Part shown: one piece after another, positions 1 to 13,504 of the stretch
How positions within the stretch are numbered: position 1 is the first letter of the stretch
Layout: every line of letters begins with the position of its first letter
Source: Austropuccinia psidii
Taxonomy: Eukaryota > Basidiomycota > Pucciniomycetes > Pucciniales > Sphaerophragmiaceae
NCBI GenBank assembly: GCA_023105745.1
Contig: JALGQZ010000014.1
Coordinates: 10,655,851 to 10,719,850 of the forward strand
Reading direction: 5' to 3'
Length of the DNA: 64,000 nucleotides
Position numbers and translations under genes: made by a program
Notes under the pieces: generated by a model
What the model was told of the DNA's origin: nothing
The model's database searches: none
Seen by the model: the letters and a program-made list of their open reading frames with translations, nothing else

Positions 1-2600
1 TTAAAGATAAAGAGATAAAAATTGGCTCTTAGTGTAGTGGTGGGTGAGTTCTAAAAGATGGTATACTCATTATTTACTTCAAATTAATTTTGGAAGCCTA
101 TACATCTCAAAAACACTTTCAATTTTTTTTTTAAAATAGTATATTTCCTGTTCTCAGAGAAAATACCTGATACCTTTTGACCTGGATTTGATACAGGGAT
201 TCAAGGAGTATAATGATACAGCCCTCCAGTGGCCCTTTCAAAAATATTGCATTTGAATGTTCTTTAATAAAGACCTTGGAAGCTAGATGTGAGGTTGAAA
301 TAACATTTTTTTTATGTTTACTATCTTTGGTAGGTATAGACTTGTAGCTGGTGTTCTGATGATGCTACAGGCTTGACAGTAGTAGCATTCAATATTCCTC
401 TCTGAGGACCACAACCAAAAATACTACTTGATAGACTCCTTATCAAAAATGAAGTATTTACATAGAAGGTTAATCCTAAGCTTTATGGTTATCAAGAGTT
501 TCAGGGAACTATAGCTCCTGAATTTATTATCCTATTGGGATAAGAATGATATTTTATTGTAAGGAATTCTTTTCTCTTTAGGATTTTTTCCTGGATTGTC
601 TTTATAAACTCAGTACTGTTTTTGGTGGTTGTGATGGTATTGATTCTTTACTTGGTTTAATAAATGTGAGAGAGGTGTTTTTAACTCTTTTGAATTAAGT
701 ACCAGAATAAATGGTATCTTGGGTGTCATTCCTATTTTCTGGGTTTGAGTCAGATGCTTGCAGTAAAAGCTATTTTGATAATGGTAAAATTAGTCCAAAT
801 TCACATCACCTGAAAATTATATGGTTTCAATTACCAGATATATTATTTACTAATTGGAATGGAGAAGATTAATAAATTAGAGACAAAAATGCAATGAGGC
901 TTTAACAAAAAATTAAGCTGATAGAAAAAGAAAAAAATACATGTTTTCATCCATTTTAAATTTTCCTAGAATTAAGATTTTAAAACATATGAAGTCTGGA
1001 GTAGAACATATCCTTTTAAAGTAATTAAAATAATTGAACATCAGAATCAAATATTTGAAAATCAGAATCAAATATTTGAATTTATAATTTAAATTTAACC
1101 ATATTTCAAAAAAAGACTACCTTTGAATGATTAGCTCAAACTACAAACTAATTGAGGACAAGAACCTGGGTCAGGAAATAATCTCTTAATTGTTTGAAAA
1201 AAGATTGATATAAGTGTAACAAGAAAATGACTAAACAGAAGTGTATAACAGCTTAATAATTTAAAGATAAGAGTTGAAATATGTACCAAATTATTAATTT
1301 GAGAATTTTTCAATCTTCTTTATCTTTGAGTCTCATGCTAAATAAATAAATCTAAATATATATTTTTGACCATTCAAAATTTGTAGTTTGAAAACTATTA
1401 AAAGGTTTCAAATATGAATTACATTCAAATATATTTATTAATATTTTTTCAGGAGATTTAAAAACATAATTCAGAAACAGGAATATTTCAAAAGAAAACA
1501 AATGTTATTTTTACTTAAAAAATATCCTTATAGTTTGTTTTTTACATTACACATATATATACATAAATGTTTCCTTTCCCCTGAAGAAAAATATGTTCAA
1601 ATTGAAGTTATAAATTAACAATATCTTCAAAGGAAATTTCTTTTCAATTAACTTATTTTATTCTTCATTTTTTTTGATTATTTATTCACATGTATAAGAA
1701 ATTAGAATTGCATACCTAAAAATTATAAATTATATATATGCTCAAAATTTTTAAAGATGAGAAATAATGTCTTTGATTAAGTTAATATAAAAAAATTATT
1801 TCAAGCTTTTATTAACACTAAATTTAAATCCAGATTTATCAAAAAAAAGAAAGAAAGAAAAGAAGAGATAAAATAATTCTGATAATAATAATTTAATTAT
1901 TTTTTCTCGGTATTGGAGATTGTTTTCATTCAATATGTTAAAAAATATTTATAGGTTTAATTTTTATATCATAAAAGGTAAAGTAAAATATATGATTGAA
2001 GCTAGTTTTTTTATTATAATTAGTTTGATTTTCATTCATTTAAGAATTTCAAATTTTGAATTATTTCAAAATGATATCTAGAATAATTTTCACTTTGAAA
2101 TTAAAAAATTATTCTTATACAATTAATATCAAAAATCATACTAGTCCTTACATTGTGATTCGTACATGTAGGTTGGAACTTGGCAAACCCAATTTTATTC
2201 ATTAGTCAGGTATTTAACCTAAAAGTAGCGATTGAATAAATCACACAATCAATTAGGATGCTGTTCCTTAGTATTATTAATTACTCACTTGATATTATTC
2301 ATAAATTCAGAAGTTGAAAGCCACTAATCATTTCAAAGAGACACAAAAATTGCTTGTTTCTTGCTTACAAATTTTATAGAAAAGCTAGTCATAAAAGGTA
2401 AAAACACTTCAAACATAAATTAAATTTTATTTCTTGTTTGATTAAAATCGGAGCTGTATTATTTCAAACTTCTATGTATGGCCCGTCAGATATTGGAAAA
2501 AGACCATTCAACCGACTTCACAGGTAGTATTATCTAAATGATTCAAAAATATAGAAGGAATAACTTTCAATTTTACCTGTGAACCCAATTTCAAAATTTA
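1..2600. other. AT-rich spacer without recognisable genes
   Basis: No coding frame of any quality is visible. The sequence is very AT-rich with many short homopolymers. The only local structure noticed is a tandem pair of about 21 bp (AATCAGAATCAAATATTTGAA type) near 1040-1081. It probably holds repeat debris too old to classify by eye. Confidence 0.6.
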
Positions 2601-2960
2601 ACATGCTGTTTTTTGTGTGCACTGTTGTCGAATGCATTTGGCTGAGAAGTTGATGGACGTTCGTCATGACAACGACGTCTGTTTGCCGCAGGATCCATCG
2701 ACTATACTCTTTTCTTATGAAATGAGGAATGAAAAACGGATGAAGAGAAGGTGAAAACTATCAAAAAGCACTTCAAGGATTTGAGGCCGAGTGGGGAAGA
2801 GTTTGGAGTCAAAACTCGCAGCGAAATTATTAAACAATCGGGGTCCGACTGCTAACAATTAGCGCTTCTTGGGAGGTAGATAATAATATTCAGTTTTCTT
2901 TGAAGATCAAGTTTCAAAACATAAGAAGGCATATAAACTTAGTGAATGAGGCTCAAGGCG
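2600..2960 (+). other. GC-richer island with coding-like fragments, strand uncertain
   Basis: Base composition rises sharply compared with the flanks. On the plus strand a frame from ATG 2632 runs 40 codons to a TGA at 2752. A neighbouring frame then reads on from 2751 for about 34 codons to a stop near 2855. Both have a charged, protein-like composition, but they are in different frames. Minus-strand frames across the same bases are also partly open. This could be the decayed end of another host gene, or an untranslated or terminal part of the gene at 2997-5285. No family is recognised. Confidence 0.25.
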
Positions 2961-2996
2961 AAGACGAAATAATTACTACCACAAAAAGCGAATTAT

Positions 2997-5285
2997 TTAA
3001 TTACTCACAATTCGAGCTATGGGTAGTTGGCCGTAAGACCACATGTTTCTCCTTTCTTCGGTAACAAGCAAGTTATCATAAAATCTTAGGAAGAAATTCT
3101 TTCGCATCCAGTTAGAAAGCGCTTGATCTTCCTCGGCGAAGCTTTCTATCGTTGCCTTTAAGAATTGGTACTCCTTTGCCTTGTCGACAATTTCTATCTC
3201 AGCACTTTCAGCCATTTTAGCAGTTATTTGTGTTGTAAGATAGAGTCTCTGGTTACTGGGAAGTCGAACTAAGTTTCTATAGTCAAAGGACCTATTGACA
3301 GCTTCATGAAGTCTTATTCCAGCTTGGAAAATCTCAAACTTTGTATTATAGAGCACGTTTTTTTGAATCTTTTTAAATGGTAACGTTGCAATATCGCTGA
3401 TGGAATAAGTTTTGATGAAATTCAATAGATAGTAGCTAATCAAGTATTCAAATCTTTTTGTTGAATTATCAGTCTTTGCGAAAAATCTAGCCAATTGTGA
3501 AATCCATTTTCCAACAGCTTTTTGCGGGTAAGAATTCGGAGAAGTATTCAACCACCAATATTTGAGTATGCGATCTTCTGTAACCGCATCTATGATCATT
3601 CTAATTTCGGGACTAGAGTCATAAAATAAGGAGGATTGCTTAAAGCTTTTTATGGAGTCAATCAGCATTATCTCGACTAAGCGGGCTTGTTGTACCTTGT
3701 CAAGATCTGCGTTTTTTCGACAAGTTTTTTTGGCGAAGGGCACGCACAAGAGTGATGATCAGCCTATGACTTTTCCAACATTACTCAAAAAAATTCAGCG
3801 TCAAAATGATATTGACTTCACCTCTCAATAAATTGTGGAGATGCGCAGTATTCCAGTCATTGACCACAAAAGATAGCTCCGGCATGAGAGAAAAATATAA
3901 ATCTTCGCCACGTACCGTTCTCCTATTGAAAAGATCTCGCAAGTGCTCGTAAGTTCTTTCCAATGTATTTTCAGTTGAGAAAAATGTCTTCAAAACTTCT
4001 TGAGTGCATAATTGATTTTCATACAAAAAATTCAGTGCTTGATATATATACGTTTCAAAAGAAACTCTGGTGGCGAGGCTTAATTGTTTTTCATGTCTGG
4101 ACCCGTCAACAATGAGTAATAAACTATTTAACTTGCGCAGGATCCTGTTGAGCTCCGTTGCCACATCGCTTATTCTCCTTTCATTTATCATATCGACAAT
4201 GTCCTCTGGAATGATGCGCTCACGCGAAGAAAAAGCCTTGAATGAATCAACTTGGTTATCTTTGTGGAATTAAAGTCATTCAGCATGTCAATATCAACGA
4301 TAATTCTCCGCCTTTTCAGCAAAATTCAACCATAATCTCGACGCACGCTTCAAACCCATAGAAGGTAAATTTTGAGGAAAGTTTTTCCAGCCAATGGGCG
4401 AGATTTCACTCTCAGGTTCATTGCGAATCCAGACCGAAGTTAAATCTGCTAATTTTGGTAGATGATTCTCAACAAAAAGAGAAATATGTGTATCAACATT
4501 TTCTACTTCCTTGTAAATTTCTTCACAGATTTGAATGAAGGATTTTGCTTTGTCTTTATAACTCTCAAGCGCTATTTTCGAATCCGCTTCCAGTTTTCGG
4601 ATGTAGTTTGTAGGTCGTTTTCCAACAGAAATGTTTTGCCGGAGCTCTGCCAGCTTGCTTTTCCGCAAGTTCAATTCGGCGTCGTTTGGAGTGAGCAAAG
4701 ACGCGACCTTTGGTAATTGTTTGTTTTGAAGAACATTTATAGATTTTTTCATTGCCCTGTATCCTCGAGATAGTTTTTGTATTCTTCCTAGAAAAGGAAA
4801 GCCAATGCGTGAATTAACCCCAGAGCATCAAATAAAATTTATGGTATCAATTGAATGTGCCGACCTCGGTTTAAGGAAAGTTTTTTTTGAATTTTGGACT
4901 CTAAAACAGATTCAAAGTCAATAAAATAAAGTTCCTGTAAAAGCCTTTTCCATCCAGATTTTCTTCTATTCGATAGTATTTGACGCTTCCTACCTTTTCT
5001 TTCCCTTGATCTCAATTTACCCTTCAACTCATGTCTCTCTACATTCTGAGCAACGCTAGGCTGGAAAAACTCCATGGGTTGTACAGAACTTCCTTCTAAG
5101 TTAATCATGCGATAATCTGGTTGTGAATTGATTCAATTATATTATAAATTAAAGCGATTTTTCATTTCAATGTGAATACCCTCACCTCCTTTATCACCCT
5201 TCATGATCGAATTAGACAACTCTAAGCTGCCTTTGAAGTGAGAGGAGGCTAAAAAAACAAAAGAGTTGATTCCAACGAGCTTCAT
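2997..5285 (-). CDS. Multi-exon host gene of unknown function, possibly secreted
   Basis: A five-exon model reads 5285-5186, 5116-4865, 4787-4299, 4250-3822 and 3706-2997. All four introns (69, 77, 48 and 115 nt) are GT-AG. All exon phases match, and the total of 1980 nt gives 659 codons plus TAA. The third intron has a weak donor; 39 nt is an alternative length in the same frame. The N-terminus, MKLVGINSFVFLASS, has a short hydrophobic run that could be a signal peptide. It is followed by a very basic stretch (about residues 60-85, rich in R and K). The rest is charged, helix-like and low in cysteine, with an aromatic-rich patch (KYWWLN) in the last exon. I recognise no family. Rust effectors are often orphan secreted proteins, so an effector role is possible but only inferred. 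Coding-like exons lie directly upstream, so the true start could be further 5'. Confidence 0.6.
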
Positions 5286-5660
5286 GATGATAATTCTTTT
5301 ATCTTGTCCTTTCTGAACACCTTTGGAAGAGTCCGCTTAATGTAAAACGCAATTTCGGACCCGTCAACGCCGATATCATCACAAGAAAGTAGCTGTGGAG
5401 AGTTCTAGAAACTCTTCAGGAGTTGATTTTTTCCTCTATAACGAGGCAGTGTGCCTTTCGAATTGGCTGCATTTCAAAAAGCTCGAATGTTCCTCTACAC
5501 TCACTTGGCGATATTTCATCACATGTTTCACATCTAGAGAATTTAACTTCCAAAACCGACCATAACATCCCCTAGCTTCGACAAAATGTCTTCCGAAAGA
5601 ATTTTGTTGGCAGTAATTTCAGGTTTTGTTACAAATGGAGGGTGTGTATAATGCAAATTA
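5286..5660 (-). other. Coding-like exons upstream of the 2997-5285 gene
   Basis: On the minus strand a 50-codon frame (5568-5416) has a cysteine-bearing, protein-like sequence including CETCDEISPSEC. A 50-nt GT-AG intron (5442-5393) joins it in phase 0 to a second open stretch (5392-5285) ending in a TGA that overlaps the ATG at 5285. A third open stretch lies upstream (about 5570-5640) in another frame. These are either 5' exons of the same gene, carrying a frameshift or an unrecognised splice, or the remains of a separate neighbour. I found no phase-consistent junction with a good donor into the exon starting at 5285. Confidence 0.35.
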
Positions 5661-5882
5661 TTGAAACAATATGCAGAGCTCGACGCCCTCAGCATCAACC
5701 TATCCAGACTTGTCAAAGACACCCGTCAAGGTTCACAGGTCAGTATAACAGAAATCAAACTTTGCAAGGAAACAGACGCACAAAACTTGGTACCGACTGG
5801 AATCTCTGGACCGCAGGGAGGCGTCTCAAAGCAAAGGACAGCAGGGGGAAACGAGATGAGGATAGAAATGACGCATTTGTAG
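5588..5882 (+). other. Short coding-like stretch, divergent from the host gene
   Basis: A frame starting at ATG 5588 can be joined through a 54-nt GT-AG gap (weak donor GTTTTG) to an open frame that runs to 5882. The composition is protein-like and GC-richer than the surroundings. It overlaps the minus-strand coding-like exons, so at most one reading is likely to be real here. No family is recognised. Confidence 0.2.
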
Positions 5883-5944
5883 CATACACCAAGAGATATG
5901 ACGTCACCATAGTAATCTTAACTAGTATGACGTAGATGATCAAG

Positions 5945-7323
5945 TGCAGAGTGTATGCGCTTGGGTTACCAACTCACCATATTCAAGAGCCAGCTGTGAA
6001 TGGTAAAGAAAGGAAGGGAGGCATACATACATAAAATATGCAAAAATCACAGCTTAGTAAAAAGTAATGAGAATAATTTCCCCCTAAAAAGTGACTTTTC
6101 CGCGCCAGTAAAAAGGTCTTTCTAATCTATATTGGAGGGAATCAAAATTCATTTTTCATCACACCGCAAATCTTATAACTGCTTTCCCATACTGTATATC
6201 AGTTAGATGTCACAATGTGATACAAAGAAATCAATTTTTTTCTTCCAATTTTGTTAAAAAGGATCAGTTGAAAAAGTCTTTTTGGCGTTTAAAAAAGATT
6301 TTTTTTTTTGAAAAAAAATGAATGTGACAAAAAAGTGGTCGTTTTTTAACAAAAAATGTTCTGTTTTGTCCTTAACTAGTCACTTTTTATCAAAAATATT
6401 TTTTCCAAAATCACTTTTTGATAAGATAATTGTCACAAGTTTTCAGAAAGGAGATAATCATCTTTTTGTCAAGGAGTACACGAATTTCTAAATGGATATG
6501 AAAATATTTGATCAATTCATGAGGTCTATGAGTTGTTTTTTTTGGGGGATATTCCAAGGGTAAAAAATTTATACAAAAGAGTTTTCTGGAAAAGATGGGA
6601 GTTCTTTTGGAGGCTCTCTTATTAACTACCAGTCTATAAAATTTGAAAATATGAGAATGACTTGAAAATTATGAAAAGTCAAAGATCAAATATAAAGGCT
6701 ATGTTATTTGAACAAGGAACTCACAAATCATTGATTCAAAATAACACAGCCAAAATAGGCAAAATTAATGCATATTGCCCTCTTTTTTCTGTGACAAAGT
6801 GATGCATGAATTAATCAAAGAATACCTCAGTATATTTTTTCTACTAGCTCATTAATAACACACTTGGGGCAATAGCAAGATATTCAAGAATAAAAAAGGA
6901 AATCCAGAATGGAATAAGACACAAAAAACTTGAAAATACGGCCACAAGGGGGAGAAATGAAAGGAAAGTGGCATTATTGACCATGATAGACTGGTGCATT
7001 GGTTTTTGAAGTTATACCTTATTCTAAAATTATTCTTGGAATATATTTATTCAGTAGAAATAAAAGAACATTTGTTTTTGATATAGGACAAAACTTGGGT
7101 AAAACTAGGTTAACTTTCTTGGAGAGTAATACTTAGATGTATCCAGAAAAGTATGAAGAAATTATCAAGAGTATTTTTGGTAATTTCTATTAAAAAGGAC
7201 TCAGAAGACCATTGTAAAAAACCAAAAGAGTTGGAAATACACAAACAATGTCAGATGTTGTCAGAATAAACTATGGGAAATTTCCTTCAATTTTTGAAAT
7301 GTAATTCTGTGAAACACATCCTA
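5945..7323. other. AT-rich spacer
   Basis: No credible coding frame. It has runs of A and T around 6230-6420 in which A-rich and T-rich tracts alternate and could pair. Nothing else is recognised. Confidence 0.5.
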
Positions 7324-9128
7324 TGTGAGACTTAGAGGTATTTTCATATACCCAAAAGACCACAAATAACAAAATAAGATATAAATATAAACAAAATAAA
7401 TTTATTTATATTATCAAAATAAAAATTAAAATATAAATACAAATTCATATATAAAAATAAAAAATTAATTATAATTTAAAATAAAAATTACATTAAATTT
7501 TAAAATTGTGAAAATGCATTTTTACTTGAAAAAATTAAGTAAAAATGAATTTTTAATAAAATTAATGAAATTGGAATATTTTTGGTAAAGCGTTACATAA
7601 AATATATTATAACTTTTTATCCAAAAAATAAACTTAAGAAAAATACTTCACCATTGGATTCCTCATAAAAAATAAAGTGGGGTAACCTCTGGGTAAAGTT
7701 TCTGTAACTCAACTCTAAATAAGCTTAAATTAAGTTTTTAGTATTTTCTGTACAGAAGTTGAAAATCCTCAAAATGTTAATTTTATTCACACCACATGTG
7801 GTGTCAACCATCAATTTTTGTGTTAAAATTGAGGTGTTGTGTGTAGTTTAGAAGTTATGAGGAATTGAAGTATTTTCAATTGAAATGTCAAAATGTGCGC
7901 GTGTATTACACAAGTGAACTGTAATTTACATATGAGGTATCAATTATTACAGTTGTGTACTTTAAAAACTCAATTGAATTGTATATGTAAATTACAAGTG
8001 TATTACATGATGAGGAATTAAGGAAGAAATAAATTGGAAAGATTAATTCTGGGGGGGAAAGGTACTCTAGCTCCAAGGGGGAGCCAGACCCCCAAAGTCC
8101 TTCCAGAGAGGCGTGGTATTTCAAAATACACGCAAAAGTTCATCACAGGGTCTGTGACTCAATTGATGATGAGGTTTTGTTACCAACCAGGGCAGTTTTA
8201 ACTGTTGCCAAGAGGGTAAAACTACCCTTAAGTTAGAAAAATATTAGTAAAAACAGTTTCAACTGGTTTCTATGTCTCTTACACAAATTCTGACGTGTTT
8301 TGAAGGCTCTAGACCAGGTATTACTATTGTAATGGCTGATTTAAGGGTCTAAAATGACTAAAAATAGCAAAAAATGGCTAAAATCAGCCCTTTTTTGGTC
8401 TAAACCAGGGTTCAATGATGCCATAATTGGGTTTTCTGTCTTCACAGTTTGTTTCACGACTGAGGAGAGTAAATTTTACTTTTGGAGTAAGAAAATTGAT
8501 GGCTATAAAAGAATCTCTTCTTTGCCCCACTTTTATCTTCATGTTAGAATCTTTTCTTTTTATAATTAGTTTAAACACTATTAAACCAATCAATAAAAGT
8601 TTCAAACCAACCTTTTCAAATAATTTTGAACCTTTTAACCACATGAAAAAATCATTATAATCATTGTTTGTAACTCTTATAATTATTTTTACCCCTTGAA
8701 CTACCCCAAAAGTGAATTAAAGAATCTTTCATCACTGTTAGCTTTGTCACTTTGTTTCCAAATTCACTCTGGTCACTTTTGGGTGTGTTTTCTCTTTAAA
8801 TATATTTTTAAAGACTTTGTTCTTTAATTAATTGCTTGCAGTTCTTTTCTCAATTAATTCCAATTGAAATTTCTCTTGAAGAAATTTCTTTTGTAGCCTT
8901 AAATATCTCTTGTAGAGTATTTTTGACTAAATCTTTATTGTTGGTAAAACAATAAATCTTTATAATATTATTGTTTTATACTTATAAAGTCAAAAACAAT
9001 AAAATTGGTGTGTTTTTCTCTTAAAAATACTATTTAATACTATTTCTAATTATATTCTACCTCATACAAATTTTGAGGACAGGAAAAGTACTTGATTTTC
9101 AATCAAAGTCTCATATCCACACCTTACA
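7324..9128 (+). repeat. Solo gypsy LTR (family C), TSD TCCTA
   Basis: The block starts TGTGAGACTTAGAGG and ends CACACCTTACA, a TG...CA structure of 1805 bp. The five bases on both sides are identical (TCCTA at 7319-7323 and 9129-9133), a clean 5-bp target-site duplication. It has no internal region, so it is a solo LTR left by LTR-LTR recombination. Two related copies lie on the minus strand at 51331-53150 and 53633-55356. The first 50 bases also resemble the LTRs of element 1 (motifs CATATACCC and GACCACAAATA). Confidence 0.9.
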
Positions 9129-9419
9129 TCCTACAAAACTATTCTGGGAAGTAGTGTAGCTCAACCAGTTATATAATAAGAATACAATGTTATAAATAGT
9201 TCCTCATGGTTGAAATTGAAATTTGCACCATTATTTAAGTTATTGCATATTATTTTCATGATGAAACCCCACCTTGAATGTTATTTTTGAGAAATTTTTG
9301 GGGGTTTTCCAATGTTCAGATATTTTAAGAAACAGATATAGCTGAAATTAATGAGTCAATTGTGAGTAATTCCACTTTAAAAAAGGAATATTAGCCACAG
9401 CTTATTTCCATAATATCTG
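9129..9419. other. AT-rich spacer
   Basis: Lies between the solo LTR and the satellite block. Nothing recognised. Confidence 0.4.
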
Positions 9420-10720
9420 TGTTGCAAGGTACCTAGACATTGAAAAAAAAACAAGAAATATCTTTGAAGGCTGACATTTCACCACAAAAGGGATATTTAG
9501 GAGTCAAAAGAAGCATGCGTAGTCTCTATTTTCACATTTAAAATTTTGGGGCAGTATATCATAATAATATATGAATTTTAACACACCTACACATTGGAAA
9601 AACACTCAAGATTGGACCAAAATAGAATCAAAGGCTGTGTTTCACTAAAAATGGCACATTCAATATGCATCAAAATCAAGGAGATGTGTAATTTGAGTAT
9701 GGAATATAGTTGAGAGGAGTATATTTGGATAATATATTCATGAATATATAGCTAAATAGCATAAGAGAACTCAAAAGCTCTCAGAAATGGCACTACAGCT
9801 CCTGTTTAACCAGAAAGAAATACTTGATAAAATTCATAAAGCTGAATTATTTATATTTGCACATGGAAGAACTTTGGAACAGTCTATTATAAGTAAATCC
9901 TTATTTTAAAACACCTAAGAAATGAATAAACGCTCAAAATTGCATATAAATAGAATTAGAGGCTGTGATTCACCAAAAGTTAGCTATGTAATAATAAAGA
10001 TGATGGTTTGTGGCTGTAATTTAGAAGTTTAGGAGAATTGAACACAGCCTATTTCGAGTTCATTTTCATTTTAACACACCTAGTTAATGGGAAAAATCAA
10101 GATTGTTCAAAAATGCCATTACAAGATATGTTCCCCCAAAAAGGGAATATGAAATAATGATAATGAAGCTTTATGTTGGTAATTATGGATGAAATAACTT
10201 GGGAAAATTCTATGCTAATAATATTGAATTTAAAACACATATACACACTTGCCATCAAATCGAAAATTCTCAAAAAAGAACTTAAACCTGAAATTCACAA
10301 CAGAGAATATTTGTGAAAATTAAGATAAGATTAAATAATTCTACTCTGCATGTCAAAGAACATTGGTAAAAGTATATTCTGATAATATCCAAGCTCAAAC
10401 ACACCAAAAGATGAAAAACTTTCAAAATTACAAGAAATAAAATTACAGGGTGTTTTTAACTTCAAAGGAAATAAGTAATCATACAAACAATAGTGAGGAA
10501 TTAGAATTAAAAATTGGAGAGTATTGGACATTGTATATATGGGTAGTATATGTATTTTAACACAGCTACACATTGGAAAATAACTCAAAATTAATCAAAT
10601 ATAGAATAAAAAATAGTGTTTCAACACAAAATAGATAATAAATCACTAAGATAAAGGCTAATAATTGGGATTTAAGAATCAAAGAACATTGAAATTTTTT
10701 TATTTTGATACTAAGGGATT
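9420..10720 (+). repeat. Degenerate tandem repeat, period about 163 bp (block 1)
   Basis: Anchors of the type ACACACCTACACATTGG recur at 9581, 9751 (eroded), 9909, 10074, 10234, 10398 and 10560, with a probable first unit near 9430. Spacings are 158-170 bp. Each unit also carries a TCAAAATTG-like element, a TAGAATTACAGGCTGTGTTTCACC-like stretch, and a TTTTGATAATAT stretch before the next anchor. Units have diverged strongly. A second block is at 16290-17240. Confidence 0.75.
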
Positions 10721-11525
10721 TCAAAAACCTCTTGAATAAACTGAAAAAAATAAATTTAAAATTAGTGAGATTTACAATCAAAAGCTTCCAAATATTAACT
10801 TATTTTTAAGCTAAGATTAACTCAAAAAACATTTATCTCATGGTTTATTTTATGGGATATCCCACCCACAAATTTACTAATAATCTCTGTTGGAACTATC
10901 AACCAATCAGAATTTTGAAAAGATCTTAACAAAATGAGCCTTCAGATTGGGGTCACAGTGAAGCAAGTATCCTAAGATTTGATTCTTTTAGAGAATAGGG
11001 TTTCATTAATCAAAATAATGCCCAAATATTCAACAGAAATACCGTGTTTAAACTAATTACTCAGGGAGTAGAATAAGGAAGAAATCTAAAAGTGTCTAAT
11101 TAAGAACCAAAAGATATTCAAATTACCATATGGTCTAAAAAGTGGAGAAATCCCATCCCCAATTAATATCAATTAACAGTCTTTATGAAATTTGATATAT
11201 GCCAAGATTATCCATAAAAATCATTATATCAGGATATTTTTAAAGGTATTGAAACCTAAAATTTTGGGATCCTTTTGAGATTATAATTTAAATGACTTTT
11301 AAAGATGGAGATTTCAAGACATCTGTTAGAACCAATAAAGATGGATCAAACCAAATACAAAAACTCATCAAATATCATGAAGTTGTAAAAAAATAAATGT
11401 CTTAATAAGAAGCTACCAGGTCTCAAAAAATTGCCTATTACAGTAGAAAGGATGGGCTCTGATTATAATGCATATTATTTAGAAATAATTTAAAGACATA
11501 TTAAGGTGAGAATAGGAATAGTCAG
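10721..11525. other. AT-rich spacer
   Basis: No coding frame and no recognisable repeat boundary. It may hold further eroded copies of the 163-bp unit, but I could not align them by eye. Confidence 0.4.
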
Positions 11526-13430
11526 TGTGAGCCTTGAGATATATTTTACATACCCAAATAGGCCACAAATATCTTTGAAAATAAATTTTGAACTATGCAT
11601 AACCCATAAGTCATGCATATATTCAAAATTCATGTTTTTTTATTTCAGAAAAGATGAGTAATGTTTTTGTGAGTAAGTAAGTCCATAGATTGAAGACTAG
11701 ATTTGGATTCTACACAAACATTCACCTAGGGTAACTCCATAGAGTGAATAAGATTAAATTAACTGTAAGAGGTGTTGATATGGAAAATACTTCAATACCA
11801 CATAAACAAATTGTGAAAATTATTGTTTTTCTCAATTTCATGCCAAAATAATGGGAATATGAGAAATACCATGTTACACATACACTAAGAATAGTGTTAT
11901 GCATTTTTGTGGCACTTAATATTATGGTATTCTTACATACACTTTTGGTACACCCACAGTGGATATCAGTCTTTAGCCTGAATTTCTATTTTTGACATGA
12001 AAATAGTTAAGGGGGAAAAAAGACATCAAAGAGAGCCAGGGTACCCAGCTTCTGAGGTCTCTGAGGCATGGAAAGCTCTAAAGCTTAGATAAATGGCTAA
12101 TCTTGGCCCAATTAGTATAGTAAAAAGTTTTGGGAACTTGGTTACCAAGTTAAAATCTCATTAAATCATAAGAAAATAGCAAATAAGCTGCTATTTTGAC
12201 ATGCCAAGGAGGTCAAGAGAAACTTAGACTCCTCTAACCATGTCAATTCTTGATCATGTTCCATGGATAAACCCCAAAAGAGTAATTAAAACCCTTTTTG
12301 GACTAATATCCATTGATTTACCTCATGGCAACCTGAAATATAGTATTATTTGGAATTCTACATAGAAATGAGGTAAAACCTTCAAAAATTCATTAAAAAT
12401 ACAATTCTTCATTAATATTTCTGAAGCTTTCAGGACAGATTGAGAACAGTAAAAATCAAATAAAAAACAAAAATAATTTTACTTTTATAGGTAAAATTAA
12501 AAGTTTTACTCACAGTCCATATTTGATGATTCCACATGAAACACTGAATCTTCAAAGTTTCACAGAAAATACACTCTGTGATGAAATTTCCAATAAAATT
12601 GCTCACTATGAGAAATAAATGATTATTCTGAAGTAAAAGAAGATTTACAGTTGTTACTCCTTTTATTCTTAACCATAAATGGGTTGGTAGTCACATAAAA
12701 ACACCAATTCAGTAATTATGATAATCTTATGTGACAACAGATGATGCAATCAATAATCCAAAAGTTTTTATTGTTTTATCACTCATTGATTTTAAGTTTT
12801 CTCCATGGCATGCCTATGTGAGCTGTTGTTGACTTAAAAGAGGCCTCCTCTTCCTGTTTTTCCAAAATCATCACATTATTCAATTATACCATTATTACCA
12901 ACAAGTAAGTATTAGTCAATGTTTTCTTAAGTGCTTTATTCTTTCAGAAGAAATCAGAAATACATGAAATAATATAAATCAACTATATATTTTTGTAATC
13001 CTGTTATAAATCAATTTTGATCCATTAAATCCACAATTATCTATCAAATTTCTCTACTATTATCTTTTGATAAGTTCTTTGGAGTATTAGTGAGTATTTT
13101 GTCTCAATTCTTGAAGTTTTTCTCTATTAATAGTTTTTGTCAAGAGTTATATCTATAATTATTCTTGTAAAAGATAGCTATATATTAAAATGATTTTATT
13201 ATTTTAATAAAGAAGTTTTTATTATTAAATTCTTCTTGTAATTGATTCTTGTAGACAATTACTGCTTACTGTTATAATCACTAGTAGTCTATAATAAGTA
13301 AAAGAAATAATTAAGTAATTAATCATTTAATTGTGGTTATAATAATTTTGATTATTATATTTCATAAGAACAGTCATAGTACTGTTGATTAATAGTAATA
13401 TTATCAACAGTTTCATCGACACATCTTACA
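11526..13430 (+). repeat. Solo gypsy LTR (family D, related to the element 1 LTR)
   Basis: The block starts TGTGAGCCTTGAGATAT and ends CGACACATCTTACA (1905 bp, TG...CA). Flanks are GTCAG on the left and GTCAC on the right, a 5-bp duplication with one change. The start (ACATACCC, GGCCACAAATA) and the last 100 bases (CAGTCATAGTACT followed by a hairpin) resemble the LTRs of element 1 at 19686-21826. It has no internal region. Confidence 0.8.
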
Positions 13431-13504
13431 GTCACCATGGTATCAAAAAGGGTATTTTTGAAATTGATTTATTAGAGAATCATATCTTAAGATGGCAAGA
13501 TTTG

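Noticed and set aside
5642..5935. 97-codon plus-strand frame near the host gene
   Set aside because: Low-complexity Arg/Gln composition overlapping better frames; no motif and no good start context.
9420..10720. CRISPR-like array
   Set aside because: The repeated units are long, adjacent and degenerate, with no constant repeat separated by unique spacers; the setting is eukaryotic.
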